This document shows positions 44,325-54,246 of a stretch of DNA of 64,000 nt, one piece after another; position 1 is the first letter of the stretch, and each line of letters starts with the position of its first letter. The notes under the pieces are model-generated. The model searched no databases, was not told the DNA's origin, and worked only from the letters and a program-made list of their open reading frames with translations. This DNA is from Rikenellaceae bacterium (GTDB lineage Bacteria; Bacteroidota; Bacteroidia; Bacteroidales; Rikenellaceae): the NCBI GenBank assembly GCA_015059955.1, contig SUZK01000002.1:273568-337567 (forward strand), given 5' to 3'. The position numbers and the translations under genes were made by a program.

Positions 44325-45239
44325 ATGATTGACAAAAATATTATAATAAACGCTGCGCAAAGGGTCGGTTTCGACCTGGTTGGGGTGGTCTCGGCAGATG
44401 CCCTATGCGAGGAGCGCAAACGCTTCGAACAGTGGTTGTTAGATGGCAATCATTCGACGCTCACGTACCTCGAACGCAATGTCGAAAAGCGCTTCGATAT
44501 GCGACTTTTAGTCGAAGGCGCGCGCTCGGTTATTGTTTGTGCTGTTTCGTACCTATCGCCATATAGCCGAGGCTATTGCGAGGGGTGTAATACGAAGATT
44601 GCATCATACGCCTTAGCGCGTGACTACCATACGACCATCAAGGAGATGCTTCATGCCCTTGCCGAGGAGCTCAAGGCGTGCAATTCGCAACTTCGCTACC
44701 GTGCTTTTACCGATTCGGCACCCGTTGCCGAGAAGAGCCTTGCGGTGCGCGCAGGCTTGGGGTGGATTGGTCGCAACTCGCTACTCGTAAATCCGAAGCT
44801 CGGCTCTATGATGCACCTTGGGGAGTTGGTCATTGACGATGTTGTTGATAGGTATGACGAGCCGATGTCGGGTGTTGGTTGCGGTAGTTGTCGAGAGTGT
44901 ATAGATAGCTGCCCAAACAGTACAATTTTGGATAATTGCACTATAGACACACGGCGCTGTATATCGTGCCGTACTATCGAGCGTGAGGGGTGCGATACGG
45001 CGATGACGCTCGACGGCTGGATATTTGGTTGCGATGCCTGCCAGTCGTGCTGTCCATTTAATCGTCATGCACCTTTGCATGCGAACGAGCGTTTCGATCC
45101 ACTCTTCGACCCTACGGCTATGGATGGCGCAGCATGGCGAGCGATGAGCGAAGAGGAGTTTGCCTCGATAGCGGGTGATACGGCAATGACCCGCAGTGGG
45201 TTAGAGCGCATTAAACGTAATATATCAGACAACGATTAA
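44325..45239 (+). CDS. queG: Epoxyqueuosine reductase
   Basis: The 304-residue enzyme makes the last step of queuosine synthesis in tRNA with a cobalamin cofactor and two [4Fe-4S] clusters. AVRAGLGWIGRNSLLVNP is the cobalamin-site signature. The cysteines are in CGSCRECIDSCP and CISCRTIEREG...CDACQSCCPFN. The start MIDKNIIINAAQRVGF fits other family members and the promoter position. Confidence 0.93.
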   Translation: MIDKNIIINAAQRVGFDLVGVVSADALCEERKRFEQWLLDGNHSTLTYLERNVEKRFDMRLLVEGARSVIVCAVSYLSPYSRGYCEGCNTKIASYALARDYHTTIKEMLHALAEELKACNSQLRYRAFTDSAPVAEKSLAVRAGLGWIGRNSLLVNPKLGSMMHLGELVIDDVVDRYDEPMSGVGCGSCRECIDSCPNSTILDNCTIDTRRCISCRTIEREGCDTAMTLDGWIFGCDACQSCCPFNRHAPLHANERFDPLFDPTAMDGAAWRAMSEEEFASIAGDTAMTRSGLERIKRNISDND

Positions 45240-45336
45240 TGCTATGTTGTCGTAGTAATAGGGTGGTCGTCATTATATGGCGGCCATGTTTTTTTTGTGA
45301 GATATAGCCATTTTTGTAAAATATTTCAATCTTCAC

Positions 45337-45367
45337 TTTGTTTATCGGGCAAATATTATTATATTTG
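45337..45367 (+). promoter_or_regulatory. Promoter of the DUF2723 gene
   Basis: TTTG (45337-45340), 19 bases, TATATTTG (45360-45367), 23 bases before the ATG. Confidence 0.75.
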
Positions 45368-45390
45368 CGGTTTAAAAATAGAGCTGACAC

Positions 45391-48300
45391 ATGCGTAAAA
45401 ATTTCGATTTCATATCACCCAACCGTGTTAAGGGGTTGCTTGCGATGGATACCACGTCGTTTAGATTTTGGGATAACATCGTCGGATGGTTCGTCTTTGC
45501 CATCGCAACCATCTCATATTGGGCAACAATGGAGCCTACAACAAGCTTGTGGGATTGTAGTGAGTATATTGCAACATCCTACAAATTGGAGGTGGGTCAC
45601 CCCCCTGGCGCGCCGCTCTACATGATGTTGGCGCGTATAGCCTCGCTCTTTGCCCCATCGCCCGAGCATGTGGCGCTGATGATTAATGGCATGAACTCGC
45701 TGGTGAGCGGCTTTACCATTCTCTTCATGTTCTGGACCGTTACGCACCTTGCGCGCCGCATTGTTCAGCCGCAGGTGGGTGGTATGTCGCTATCGCAGAT
45801 GGTCTTGGTGCTCGGCGCTGGTGCCGTAGGTGCCCTCTCGTATGCCTATACCGATACCTTCTGGTTCTCGGCGGTCGAGGGTGAGGTCTATGCCATGTCG
45901 TCGATGTTTACGGCCCTTGTTGTATGGCTGATGCTCAAGTGGGAGGAGAATGCCGACAGCCCCACATCTATGCGCTGGATAATACTCATCGCATATTTGA
46001 TGGGTCTCTCTATTGGTGTCCACATCCTCAACCTTCTGACCATTCCCGCGTTGGTGATGATATACTTTTTCCGCCGCTTTAAGATGGATGTCAAGTGGTG
46101 GAAGTATCTGCTCTATATCGTCGCAGCACTCGTTGTGTCGATGCTTATCTTGGGTGTTATCAATGGCATAATCATCCCATATACAGTGCTCTTAGGTGCC
46201 TACGTCGATACCTTTGCGGTTAATACGTTGGGTATGCCCGTGAATATGGGTATGGTGCTCTATGTCTTAACCATCTTCACGTCGTTGGGTCTGCTTATCT
46301 TCTACTCTCACAAGCGTGAGTGGAGGGTGACCAATATTGTGGCGCTCGCAGTGACTGTGGTACTACTTGGCTTCTCGTCGTATGCGATGATGACCATACG
46401 TGCGAATGCCAACCCGCCGATGAACTCGAATAACCCAGAGAATCCACATATGTTGCTCAGCGTGCTCAATCGTGACCAGTATGGTGCGCGACCACTGCTC
46501 AAGGGTACGTACTACGATGCCACGCCTCTACCTTTGGTTGAGCCGCTGAATAACGGTGTCATCAAGAGTGATGGTGAGGGTATGCGCTATGTGGATAACT
46601 ACAACGTTACGGAGAATGTGACTATCACAACCAAGACGTGGTATAATCCTGAGAGCGGTAGGTATGAGGAGCGTATTGCCGATGAGACGGAGTGGGAATA
46701 CAAATATCCCGATGAGGCATACCACTACTTCCCACGTATGTGGTATCCAATGCGTGCCGGCGACTACGCATCTTATGTTAAGCACCCTGTTGATTGCGAG
46801 CATAGCGATGCTGGACGCTGGGTGGAGCCTTCGCGAGGCGACGATGTAGCCTTCTTCTTCGACTACCAGATGGGTGATATGTTCTGGCGCTACTTTATGT
46901 GGAACTTTGCCGGCCGTCAGGATGATGTGCAACTTGAGAAGAGTGATGCCAATGGTGGAACATACCTCCATGGCGGCTGGTTGTCGGGCATCGACTTTAT
47001 CGACGAGCACTTCAGTGGCCCACAGGATAACCTACCATCGAATATGCAGAATAACGCGGCACGTAACACCTACTTCTTCTTGCCACTATTACTTGGTCTG
47101 CTTGGCTTGATTTATCAGCTTGTCAAGGATTGGCGCAACTGGTTGGTTGTGATGTTGCTCTTCGTGATGATGGGTATCGCCCTTGTTGTCTACTTCAACA
47201 CAGCCCCCAATGAGCCACGTGAGCGAGACTATGTATATGCAGGCGCCTTCTATGCCTTTAGCATATGGATAGGCCTCGGCGTATTGGGCATAGGTGAGAT
47301 ATTTACGCAGCTTGCAAATGGTGTGACGGGTATCGCCTCGAAGCTTAAGGCACGTACTGATATCGTTGCCGCCTCGTTGGCTGTGGCCTTCTCAATGTCG
47401 GTGCCATTGGTGCTTGCTGTCGAGAACTGGGATGACCATGACCGCTCGGAGCGTTACTATGCTCGCGATATAGGGTGGAACTACCTAAATACCGTGCCAG
47501 AGAATGCCATACTTATCAACTTTGGCGATAACGACACCTTCCCATTGTGGTATTGTCAGGAGGTTGAGGGTGTGCGTCCCGATGTCAAGGTTATGAACTC
47601 GTCGTACCTCGAAGGAGACTGGTATATCGACCAGATGAGACTCGCCTCGAACGAGGCCGATGGTGTGCCATTCACCATCCCTGCCACGAAGTATAAGCTA
47701 ATGAGCGGCACAGCGCTACTCTCGTCTAACCCTGCGGAGTATGTCGACGATAAGGAGTTCCTTGAGCTCTACCATAAGGTGTTAGCAACTCTTGATAGGA
47801 AGTACGAGTTTATCTACTATACATACGACATGGCAACGGGCCAATACTTGCCAGCCAAGATGGAGTTGCCATTCACCAAGGTAGTGCCTACATGCAATAA
47901 ACTCTATGAGGAGTATGAGTCGTTACACTCGCGCCTCGACAGCCTCAGCGATATGGAGAGATACCGATTGTCGGAGATTGTGGAGCAGTATAGTGCCATA
48001 GCCGAGGTTCTTGATGGGCAGGATAGAAGCCATCCGTTCTATGACGACTATAACGACTACCAGCAATATTGCGAATTCTTGGAGCGCTATTGCCCAAGGT
48101 CGTTGCCTTTGGCCGATGCAATAGCCCACTATATCTCGGATGAGCCTATGTGGCTTATCATGAACGACGATGCCTCAAGGTGGCGTATTGTAGCCAAGGG
48201 CTCAAAGCTCCCCGAGGGCTATATTCTCTGCTGTACGCTCTATCCCAAGATGGATAGCTACATCACGGGTGAGCCTGCCGACTACCTTATCTATGCCGAT

Positions 48301-50298
48301 AAGTATACCATCCCCGTGGACCTCAATGCGGCCATCAAGGCGGGTGTCATCACGAAGAAGGAGGCACTCAGCGAGAATGTTGTCGAGGAGGTGGAGATTA
48401 CCATTAACTCGGGTGGCGTGTCGCGCGGTCAGCTGATGATGTATGACCTGCTGGGTAACTACGATTGGAGCCGACCAATATGCTTCACGCAGCCACATAT
48501 CATGCAGGATTATGGCGTTCTTAACTACGCGCGCTTCGATGGCTTTAGCTACACCTTTGTCCCCATCAAGACGGAGCGTACGCGCGAAAATCCCGATGTG
48601 GGTTGCATGGATATCGACAAGCTCTACCCACTATACATGGACGAGTGCGATGACGGCGCCATTAACCAGGCTCTGCGCTTTGGTAATTTGGCTGATGAGG
48701 ATGTCCATGCCGACTATTTTGTGCGCTACAACGTCTTCGCATCGAACGTTATGGGTAACTTCGCCCGTGTGGCAAATGGCTTTATCGAGCGTGGTGGCGA
48801 GGATGACCTACGTAAGGCTGAGGCTCTCCTCGATAGAGGCCTCGAGGTGCTGCCACCCGCTAAGTTGGGCTACGACTACTCCGAGCATATAGGCTATGCA
48901 ATGGGCTACTTCGCTCTGGGTGAGGCCTACTCTTTGTCGAACAATGTGGCTGCAGCCAAGCGATGCTTCGCTAAGGGTGTCGAGATAGACGGCGCTCTTG
49001 CACGTCACTATGCCGAGTGGGTCAACTACTACATTGACTATCTGACGAAGGAGGGCTTCACGAAGGATATAGCCTCGAAGCTTAGCATTGACTTTATCTC
49101 GATGATAGACTGTCTACAACTTGCTGATAAATATGATGTTACTGGCGCATTAGGCCTCTATGATGATGTAGTAAAGCAGTGTGGCGAGTATAACCCCGAG
49201 TATATCGCTACGAAGTGTCTGCGTGGTGTTGACAAGCTTATGCCTTATGACATCACCAACACAATGGACGCCATCATCGGTGCCTATAATGATGCCCTTA
49301 GGGAGGATGAGCGTAAGGAGCGGGAGCAGGGAACACCTCGCCCCAGACGCTACCTGTCGGACTTCGCTCCCGAGGAATACTTCCCCGTGGTATACTTCCT
49401 CGAGAATATGATTCTTGATAACCTCGATTTGATTGATATCCCAAAGAGCAAGGAGTATCTTGATGCGCGTAACGCTCTTCTTGTGAGGGCGAACCTCATG
49501 AGCCTTGCCGATGGTAATAAAGCTACGCCGACGGCACAAAACCAGACAAACCTCAGTGAGCAGGTGTCGGAGCGCGTGCAGGAGGTGCTCAATGTCTATG
49601 TCTCTGGCTTGGAGGCGTGGAAGCGCGCTACGGAGTATATCAAGGCGGCTGTCGAGAGCATGGCTCCCAAGCTCAATATGACGATAAATGTGGAGTATCA
49701 GGATGAGTTCCAGTACTTCTACGCATACTCGGACTACGCCCAGGAGATGGAGTCTATGGCCATCGCTAAGGGTGTGAATATCGCCGATGAGCGAGAGATG
49801 TTCGCGTTGAGCGACGAGCAGTATTCTCTTGCCGACGAATACCTCAAGATGGGCGATAAGGCGGCCATCGAGTTGGTAGCCACATGTGCCGATGTGGCTG
49901 AGCCGTTGATTGAGAGGGTTAAGAGTGGCAACTACACTATGGACGACATCACCACCCTTCACGCTAATATGTTCGATATTATCGATGTGCTTGATGTAAG
50001 TTACTCGGTGGCGGGTAGCTTCGACTGGGTGGCTAACGATGTAGGCTACAATAAGCTCGCTGACAGACAGGTGTCGTTCGATGAGCTTATGGTGAAGTTC
50101 GTGGATATGGCAAATGTCCTTGTGGCGGATGCGTCAACCGAGAGCGCTGCTAATACAAAGATTGCCGATATCGTCTTCCGCGTATACTCGCTACTTCCTC
50201 GTGACCGCCAGACGGGGTATGCGCCCTACATAGCCGCTGCCGAGGAGTACCTCAATAACCCAAAGGTCGCAGAGGCCTTGAATACATTGTATAGATAA
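45391..50298 (+). CDS. Very large DUF2723 (GT-C, TMEM260-like) membrane protein
   Basis: The 1635-residue protein begins with about twelve transmembrane segments (to about residue 680). It carries the acidic motif SLWDCSEYIATSYKLEVGHPPGAPLY, typical of DUF2723 GT-C glycosyltransferases. Residues from about 690 to the end are soluble. They include a possible TPR part (SEHIGYAMGYFALGEAYSLS, AAKRCFAKGVEID) and a long helical C-terminal part. Bacterial relatives are usually about 1000-1100 residues, so the C-terminus is extended. The human homolog TMEM260 is a protein O-mannosyltransferase; a role in protein O-glycosylation here is inference. cysS follows after 21 bases. Confidence 0.85.
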   Translation: MRKNFDFISPNRVKGLLAMDTTSFRFWDNIVGWFVFAIATISYWATMEPTTSLWDCSEYIATSYKLEVGHPPGAPLYMMLARIASLFAPSPEHVALMINGMNSLVSGFTILFMFWTVTHLARRIVQPQVGGMSLSQMVLVLGAGAVGALSYAYTDTFWFSAVEGEVYAMSSMFTALVVWLMLKWEENADSPTSMRWIILIAYLMGLSIGVHILNLLTIPALVMIYFFRRFKMDVKWWKYLLYIVAALVVSMLILGVINGIIIPYTVLLGAYVDTFAVNTLGMPVNMGMVLYVLTIFTSLGLLIFYSHKREWRVTNIVALAVTVVLLGFSSYAMMTIRANANPPMNSNNPENPHMLLSVLNRDQYGARPLLKGTYYDATPLPLVEPLNNGVIKSDGEGMRYVDNYNVTENVTITTKTWYNPESGRYEERIADETEWEYKYPDEAYHYFPRMWYPMRAGDYASYVKHPVDCEHSDAGRWVEPSRGDDVAFFFDYQMGDMFWRYFMWNFAGRQDDVQLEKSDANGGTYLHGGWLSGIDFIDEHFSGPQDNLPSNMQNNAARNTYFFLPLLLGLLGLIYQLVKDWRNWLVVMLLFVMMGIALVVYFNTAPNEPRERDYVYAGAFYAFSIWIGLGVLGIGEIFTQLANGVTGIASKLKARTDIVAASLAVAFSMSVPLVLAVENWDDHDRSERYYARDIGWNYLNTVPENAILINFGDNDTFPLWYCQEVEGVRPDVKVMNSSYLEGDWYIDQMRLASNEADGVPFTIPATKYKLMSGTALLSSNPAEYVDDKEFLELYHKVLATLDRKYEFIYYTYDMATGQYLPAKMELPFTKVVPTCNKLYEEYESLHSRLDSLSDMERYRLSEIVEQYSAIAEVLDGQDRSHPFYDDYNDYQQYCEFLERYCPRSLPLADAIAHYISDEPMWLIMNDDASRWRIVAKGSKLPEGYILCCTLYPKMDSYITGEPADYLIYADKYTIPVDLNAAIKAGVITKKEALSENVVEEVEITINSGGVSRGQLMMYDLLGNYDWSRPICFTQPHIMQDYGVLNYARFDGFSYTFVPIKTERTRENPDVGCMDIDKLYPLYMDECDDGAINQALRFGNLADEDVHADYFVRYNVFASNVMGNFARVANGFIERGGEDDLRKAEALLDRGLEVLPPAKLGYDYSEHIGYAMGYFALGEAYSLSNNVAAAKRCFAKGVEIDGALARHYAEWVNYYIDYLTKEGFTKDIASKLSIDFISMIDCLQLADKYDVTGALGLYDDVVKQCGEYNPEYIATKCLRGVDKLMPYDITNTMDAIIGAYNDALREDERKEREQGTPRPRRYLSDFAPEEYFPVVYFLENMILDNLDLIDIPKSKEYLDARNALLVRANLMSLADGNKATPTAQNQTNLSEQVSERVQEVLNVYVSGLEAWKRATEYIKAAVESMAPKLNMTINVEYQDEFQYFYAYSDYAQEMESMAIAKGVNIADEREMFALSDEQYSLADEYLKMGDKAAIELVATCADVAEPLIERVKSGNYTMDDITTLHANMFDIIDVLDVSYSVAGSFDWVANDVGYNKLADRQVSFDELMVKFVDMANVLVADASTESAANTKIADIVFRVYSLLPRDRQTGYAPYIAAAEEYLNNPKVAEALNTLYR

Positions 50299-50319
50299 GA
50301 GATATTTAAAGATAAAGTT

Positions 50320-51789
50320 ATGTCAAAGATTGTTTTGTACAACACGCTCACACGTCGCAAGGAGACGTTCGAGCCTATCAACCCTGAGCACGTGGGCATG
50401 TATGTCTGCGGCCCAACCGTCTATGGTGACCCACATCTGGGCCATGCTCGCCCTGCTGTCACCTTCGACCTTATGTTCCGTTACTTCCAAGCCGAGGGCT
50501 ACAAGGTGCGCTACGTGCGTAACATTACCGACGTGGGCCACTTGGAGCAGGATGCCGACGATGGCGAGGATAAGATTGCAAAGAAGGCACGCCTCGAGCA
50601 GCTTGAGCCTATGGAGATTGCGCACTACTATACGGAGCGCTACCACGACGCCATGCGCGAGCTCGGCGTGAAGACTCCATCTATCGAGCCACACGCCTCG
50701 GGACATATCATCGAGCAGATAGAGATGGTAAAGCGCATCCTCGATGCAGGCTACGCCTATGAGTCTAACGGCTCTATCTACTTCGACGTGGAGAAGTATA
50801 ACAAGGACTACCACTATGGCCGTCTTTCGGGCCGTAACCTCGACGATATCGTGACCAACACACGCGAGCTCGATGGTCAGTCCGACAAGCGCCACTCATA
50901 CGACTTCGCCCTCTGGAAGAAGGCAGCACCTGAGCATATCATGCGCTGGCCCTCGCCATGGAGCGATGGCTTCCCTGGCTGGCATATGGAGTGCTCGGCG
51001 ATGAGCACCAAGTATCTCGGTGAGCAGTTCGATATCCACGGAGGCGGTATGGACCTTATGTTCCCCCACCACGAGTGCGAGATTGCACAGTCGACAGCAG
51101 CACTGGGCAAGGACTCGGCACGCTACTGGGTACATAATAACATGATTACCATCAACGGTCAGAAGATGGGTAAGTCGCTCGGTAACTTCATCACTTTGGA
51201 GCAACTCTTTACGGGTAATCACCCCATCCTCGTGCAGGCATACTCGCCAATGACCATACGCTTCTTCGTGCTTCAGGCGCACTATCGTTCGACACTCGAC
51301 TTCTCGAACGAGGCGTTGCAGGCAGCCGAGAAGGGCCTCGACCGCCTTATGAAGGCTGTCGACACCCTCGCCAAGGTCAAGCCACAGGCGACCTCTACGG
51401 TAGATGTAGCCGAACTTGAGCGTCGCTGCTCGGAGGCCATGGCTGATGACCTTAACTCGCCAATGGTTATCTCGGCGCTCTTCGACTGGGTGCGTATCAT
51501 CAACCAGGCGGCAGAGGGTCAGCAGAGTCTTACTGCCGAGGACCTTGAGACTCTCAAGGCTACGGTAAACCGCTATGTGTTTGACATCCTCGGCCTACGC
51601 AATGAGAAGGCTGCTGAGAGCGGTGGCAAGGATATGGTATCGCCCCTTGTCGAGATGCTCCTCAATATGCGTATGGATGCTAAGGCTGCCAAGGATTGGG
51701 CTACATCCGATAAGATTCGTGATAACCTCACCGCTATCGGCATCCGTGTTAAGGACCGCAAGGATGGGTTTGACTGGGAGATAGAATAA
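50320..51789 (+). CDS. cysS: Cysteinyl-tRNA synthetase
   Basis: The 489-residue class I synthetase has the HIGH motif as HLGH in [15 protein letters not shown]. The zinc ligands are Cys in VCGPT, CSAMS, and His-Glu-Cys in HHECEIAQ. The KMSKS loop is KMGKSLGNF. It charges tRNA-Cys. The stop codon TAA is part of a palindromic repeat. Confidence 0.97.
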   Translation: MSKIVLYNTLTRRKETFEPINPEHVGMYVCGPTVYGDPHLGHARPAVTFDLMFRYFQAEGYKVRYVRNITDVGHLEQDADDGEDKIAKKARLEQLEPMEIAHYYTERYHDAMRELGVKTPSIEPHASGHIIEQIEMVKRILDAGYAYESNGSIYFDVEKYNKDYHYGRLSGRNLDDIVTNTRELDGQSDKRHSYDFALWKKAAPEHIMRWPSPWSDGFPGWHMECSAMSTKYLGEQFDIHGGGMDLMFPHHECEIAQSTAALGKDSARYWVHNNMITINGQKMGKSLGNFITLEQLFTGNHPILVQAYSPMTIRFFVLQAHYRSTLDFSNEALQAAEKGLDRLMKAVDTLAKVKPQATSTVDVAELERRCSEAMADDLNSPMVISALFDWVRIINQAAEGQQSLTAEDLETLKATVNRYVFDILGLRNEKAAESGGKDMVSPLVEMLLNMRMDAKAAKDWATSDKIRDNLTAIGIRVKDRKDGFDWEIE

Positions 51790-51915
51790 TTTGTTGTGAT
51801 AAGGCATCATCTACTGCCGCTAACGAATTATCTCATCAATGGGCAGTACGTCAAGTACAGCCCATCGTCTCGAAATTCGCCGAGCATTGTATCTAATGCC
51901 TTCTAACAACAAATT
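51788..51915 (+). repeat. Palindromic 3'-UTR element, copy 4 (at the cysS stop codon)
   Basis: Begins AATTTGTTGTGATAAGGC with the first two bases belonging to the cysS TAA, and ends in GCCTTCTAACAACAAATT, so the termini are near-perfect inverse copies. The inner hairpin is ATGGGC-AGTACGTCAAGTACA-GCCCAT and lacks a T run. Confidence 0.9.
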
Positions 51916-51957
51916 GTGTTGTGATAATAGTGCTGTGATAAATATTATATATTGTTG

Positions 51958-53058
51958 ATGGTATCAACGGAACAGATAAACGACCTTAAAGCGCGTGTGG
52001 CGAAGCTCTCGACATCAATAGATGTCGAGCAGCGCCGCATAGACCTCCAAAACGAGCAGGAGCGCACCGAGGAGCCTACCTTCTGGGACAACCCCGACGA
52101 GGCGCGCAAGCAGCTCAAGAGGGTCGCCGACATCAAGGCTACAATCGATGACTTCGAGGCTGCGCAGCGCATCGCCGATGACCTCGACCTGTTGCCCGAC
52201 TTCGTGGCTGAGGGAGTGCTAAGCGAGGCCGAGGCCGAGGAGCAGTATGCTGCGGCTGTTGAGGTTGTCGAGAAGTTGGAACTTCGACAGATGCTATCGG
52301 GCAAGGAGGATAAGTTAGGCGCTATCATGGATATCAACGCTGGCGCTGGTGGCACCGAGGCCTTAGACTGGGCGCAGATGCTCATGCGTATGTATACGCG
52401 CTGGGGTGAGGCACATGGCTATACGGTCAAGGTGGCTAACTATCAGGCTGGTGACGAGGTGGGCGTCAAGTCATGCACCTTGGAGTTCGAGGGCGAATAT
52501 GCCTATGGCTACCTACGCAGCGAGAGTGGTGTACACCGTATGGTGCGCCTCTCGCCCTTCAATGCCAACAACAAGCGCCAGACGACCTTCGCATCGGTAT
52601 TTATCTCGCCCGCCGTTGACGACACCATCGAGATAAATATCTCGCCAGCGGATTACGAGTGGGATACCTTCCGTTCGAGTGGCGCCGGTGGCCAGAATGT
52701 AAACAAGGTGGAGACGGCCGTGCGTCTGCGCTACCATGGCAAGGATGCCGAGACGGGAGAGCCCGTAGAGTTCCTTATCGAGAATATGGAGACACGCTCA
52801 CAGCTTATGAACCGCGAGAATGCTATGCGCATCTTGCGCTCGAAGCTCTACCAGCGAGAGTTGGACAAGCGTATGGCAACACAGCAGGCGCTCGAGGCCA
52901 CGAAGAAGCGCATAGAGTGGGGCTCGCAGATACGTAGCTACGTCTTCGATGACCGCCGTGTCAAGGACCACCGCACAGGCTACCAGACATCGAATGTTGA
53001 TGCGGTGATGGATGGCGACATCGATGCATTTATCAAGGAGTATCTACTTCAATACTAA
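51958..53058 (+). CDS. prfB: Peptide chain release factor 2
   Basis: The 366-residue factor reads UGA and UAA stop codons. The codon-recognition tripeptide SPF is in RLSPFNANNKR and the catalytic GGQ in GAGGQNVNK. The gene reads through as one frame. The programmed +1 frameshift that often interrupts prfB after about 25 codons is absent, since VAKLSTSIDVEQRR continues without a UGA. The ATG at 51958 is the natural start. Confidence 0.95.
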   Translation: MVSTEQINDLKARVAKLSTSIDVEQRRIDLQNEQERTEEPTFWDNPDEARKQLKRVADIKATIDDFEAAQRIADDLDLLPDFVAEGVLSEAEAEEQYAAAVEVVEKLELRQMLSGKEDKLGAIMDINAGAGGTEALDWAQMLMRMYTRWGEAHGYTVKVANYQAGDEVGVKSCTLEFEGEYAYGYLRSESGVHRMVRLSPFNANNKRQTTFASVFISPAVDDTIEINISPADYEWDTFRSSGAGGQNVNKVETAVRLRYHGKDAETGEPVEFLIENMETRSQLMNRENAMRILRSKLYQRELDKRMATQQALEATKKRIEWGSQIRSYVFDDRRVKDHRTGYQTSNVDAVMDGDIDAFIKEYLLQY

Positions 53059-53065
53059 CCGAAAT

Positions 53066-54232
53066 ATGAGACTCAAAAGGCTATATATTACCGTTTTATC
53101 GTTGATGATAACATTCGTCGCCTCGGCACAAGAGGTGATGGTGGGCGCGACACATACCGAGGAGTATTTGCCACTTCTCGAGGGTAAGCGCGTGGCGGTG
53201 TTAGCGAACCATACGGCGATGTATAGCGATGAGGAGCACGTTGTTGATATGCTCCACCGCGAGGGTGTCAACCTTGTGGGTATCTTCGCTCCGGAGCATG
53301 GCTTTCGCGGTAGGGTGGAGGCTGGTGCTAAGGTCTCAAATTCGGTAGATGAGGCCACGGGAGTGGCGATACTCTCGCTCTACAATGGTAATACACAACG
53401 CCCCTCGGATGAGGTGATGCGCTCGTTCGATGTGCTTATCGTAGATATGCAGGATGTGGGACTTAGGTTCTATACCTATTATATATCTATGATACGCATG
53501 ATAGATGCTTGCGCCGACTTTGGATGCAGTGTCATAGTATTAGATAGACCAAACCCCAATGGACACTATGTCGATGGTCCGATACTCGACATGAAGTATA
53601 AGTCGGGTGTAGGGTGGTTGCCTATCCCTGTTGTGCATGGCCTAACTATGGGCGAGATAGCCATGATGGCCGTAGGCGAGGGGTGGGCAAAGAGTGCTGA
53701 TGTTAGAGTCGTTAGGTGTAGAAACTATGACCACTCGACGCACTATATTTTGCCCATAGCGCCATCACCCAACCTTCCCACGCAACACTCCATATACCTC
53801 TACCCCTCGACCTGTCTCTTTGAGGGTACGGTGGTGAGCATGGGGCGTGGTACGGAGGCTCCGTTCGAGATATATGGCCACCCCGACATGGAGGAGCGCT
53901 TCTTTAGCTTCACGCCACAGCCTAATGCTGGCTCGGCAACACCCCCACATAGTGGTAAGCTATGCTATGGTGTCGACCTCCGCGAGCTTGACGATGAGTA
54001 TATATGGAGCGAGGGCATAGACCTTAGCTATGTCGTTGATGCGTACGACGACCTCGGCATGGGTGATAAGTTCTTCACGCCGATGTTCGAGAAACTTATT
54101 GGTGTGTCGTGGGTGCGCGAGATGATTATCGCGGGGTGTTCGGCAGCCGAGATTGAGGCCCGCTGGGCAGAGGATGTCGAGGCATTCAAGGAGCAGCGAA
54201 AGAGATATTTGCTATACGACGATAATAACTAA
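53066..54232 (+). CDS. namZ: Exo-beta-N-acetylmuramidase NamZ family (DUF1343)
   Basis: The 388-residue protein has a signal peptide (LKRLYITVLSLMITFVASAQ) and a single DUF1343 domain (APEHGFRG, DMQDVGLRFYTY, LDRPNPNG, WLPIPVVHGLTMGEIA, CLFEGTVVSMGRGTEAPFE). Characterised family members release MurNAc from the end of peptidoglycan fragments. It probably works in the periplasm in wall recycling. It stands 7 bases after prfB. Confidence 0.9.
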   Translation: MRLKRLYITVLSLMITFVASAQEVMVGATHTEEYLPLLEGKRVAVLANHTAMYSDEEHVVDMLHREGVNLVGIFAPEHGFRGRVEAGAKVSNSVDEATGVAILSLYNGNTQRPSDEVMRSFDVLIVDMQDVGLRFYTYYISMIRMIDACADFGCSVIVLDRPNPNGHYVDGPILDMKYKSGVGWLPIPVVHGLTMGEIAMMAVGEGWAKSADVRVVRCRNYDHSTHYILPIAPSPNLPTQHSIYLYPSTCLFEGTVVSMGRGTEAPFEIYGHPDMEERFFSFTPQPNAGSATPPHSGKLCYGVDLRELDDEYIWSEGIDLSYVVDAYDDLGMGDKFFTPMFEKLIGVSWVREMIIAGCSAAEIEARWAEDVEAFKEQRKRYLLYDDNN

Positions 54233-54246
54233 AACAGAGAATAGAT

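Noticed and set aside
49150..49962. 270-codon minus-strand frame inside the DUF2723 gene
   Set aside because: Antisense shadow of a long GC-rich gene; no start context, no motifs.
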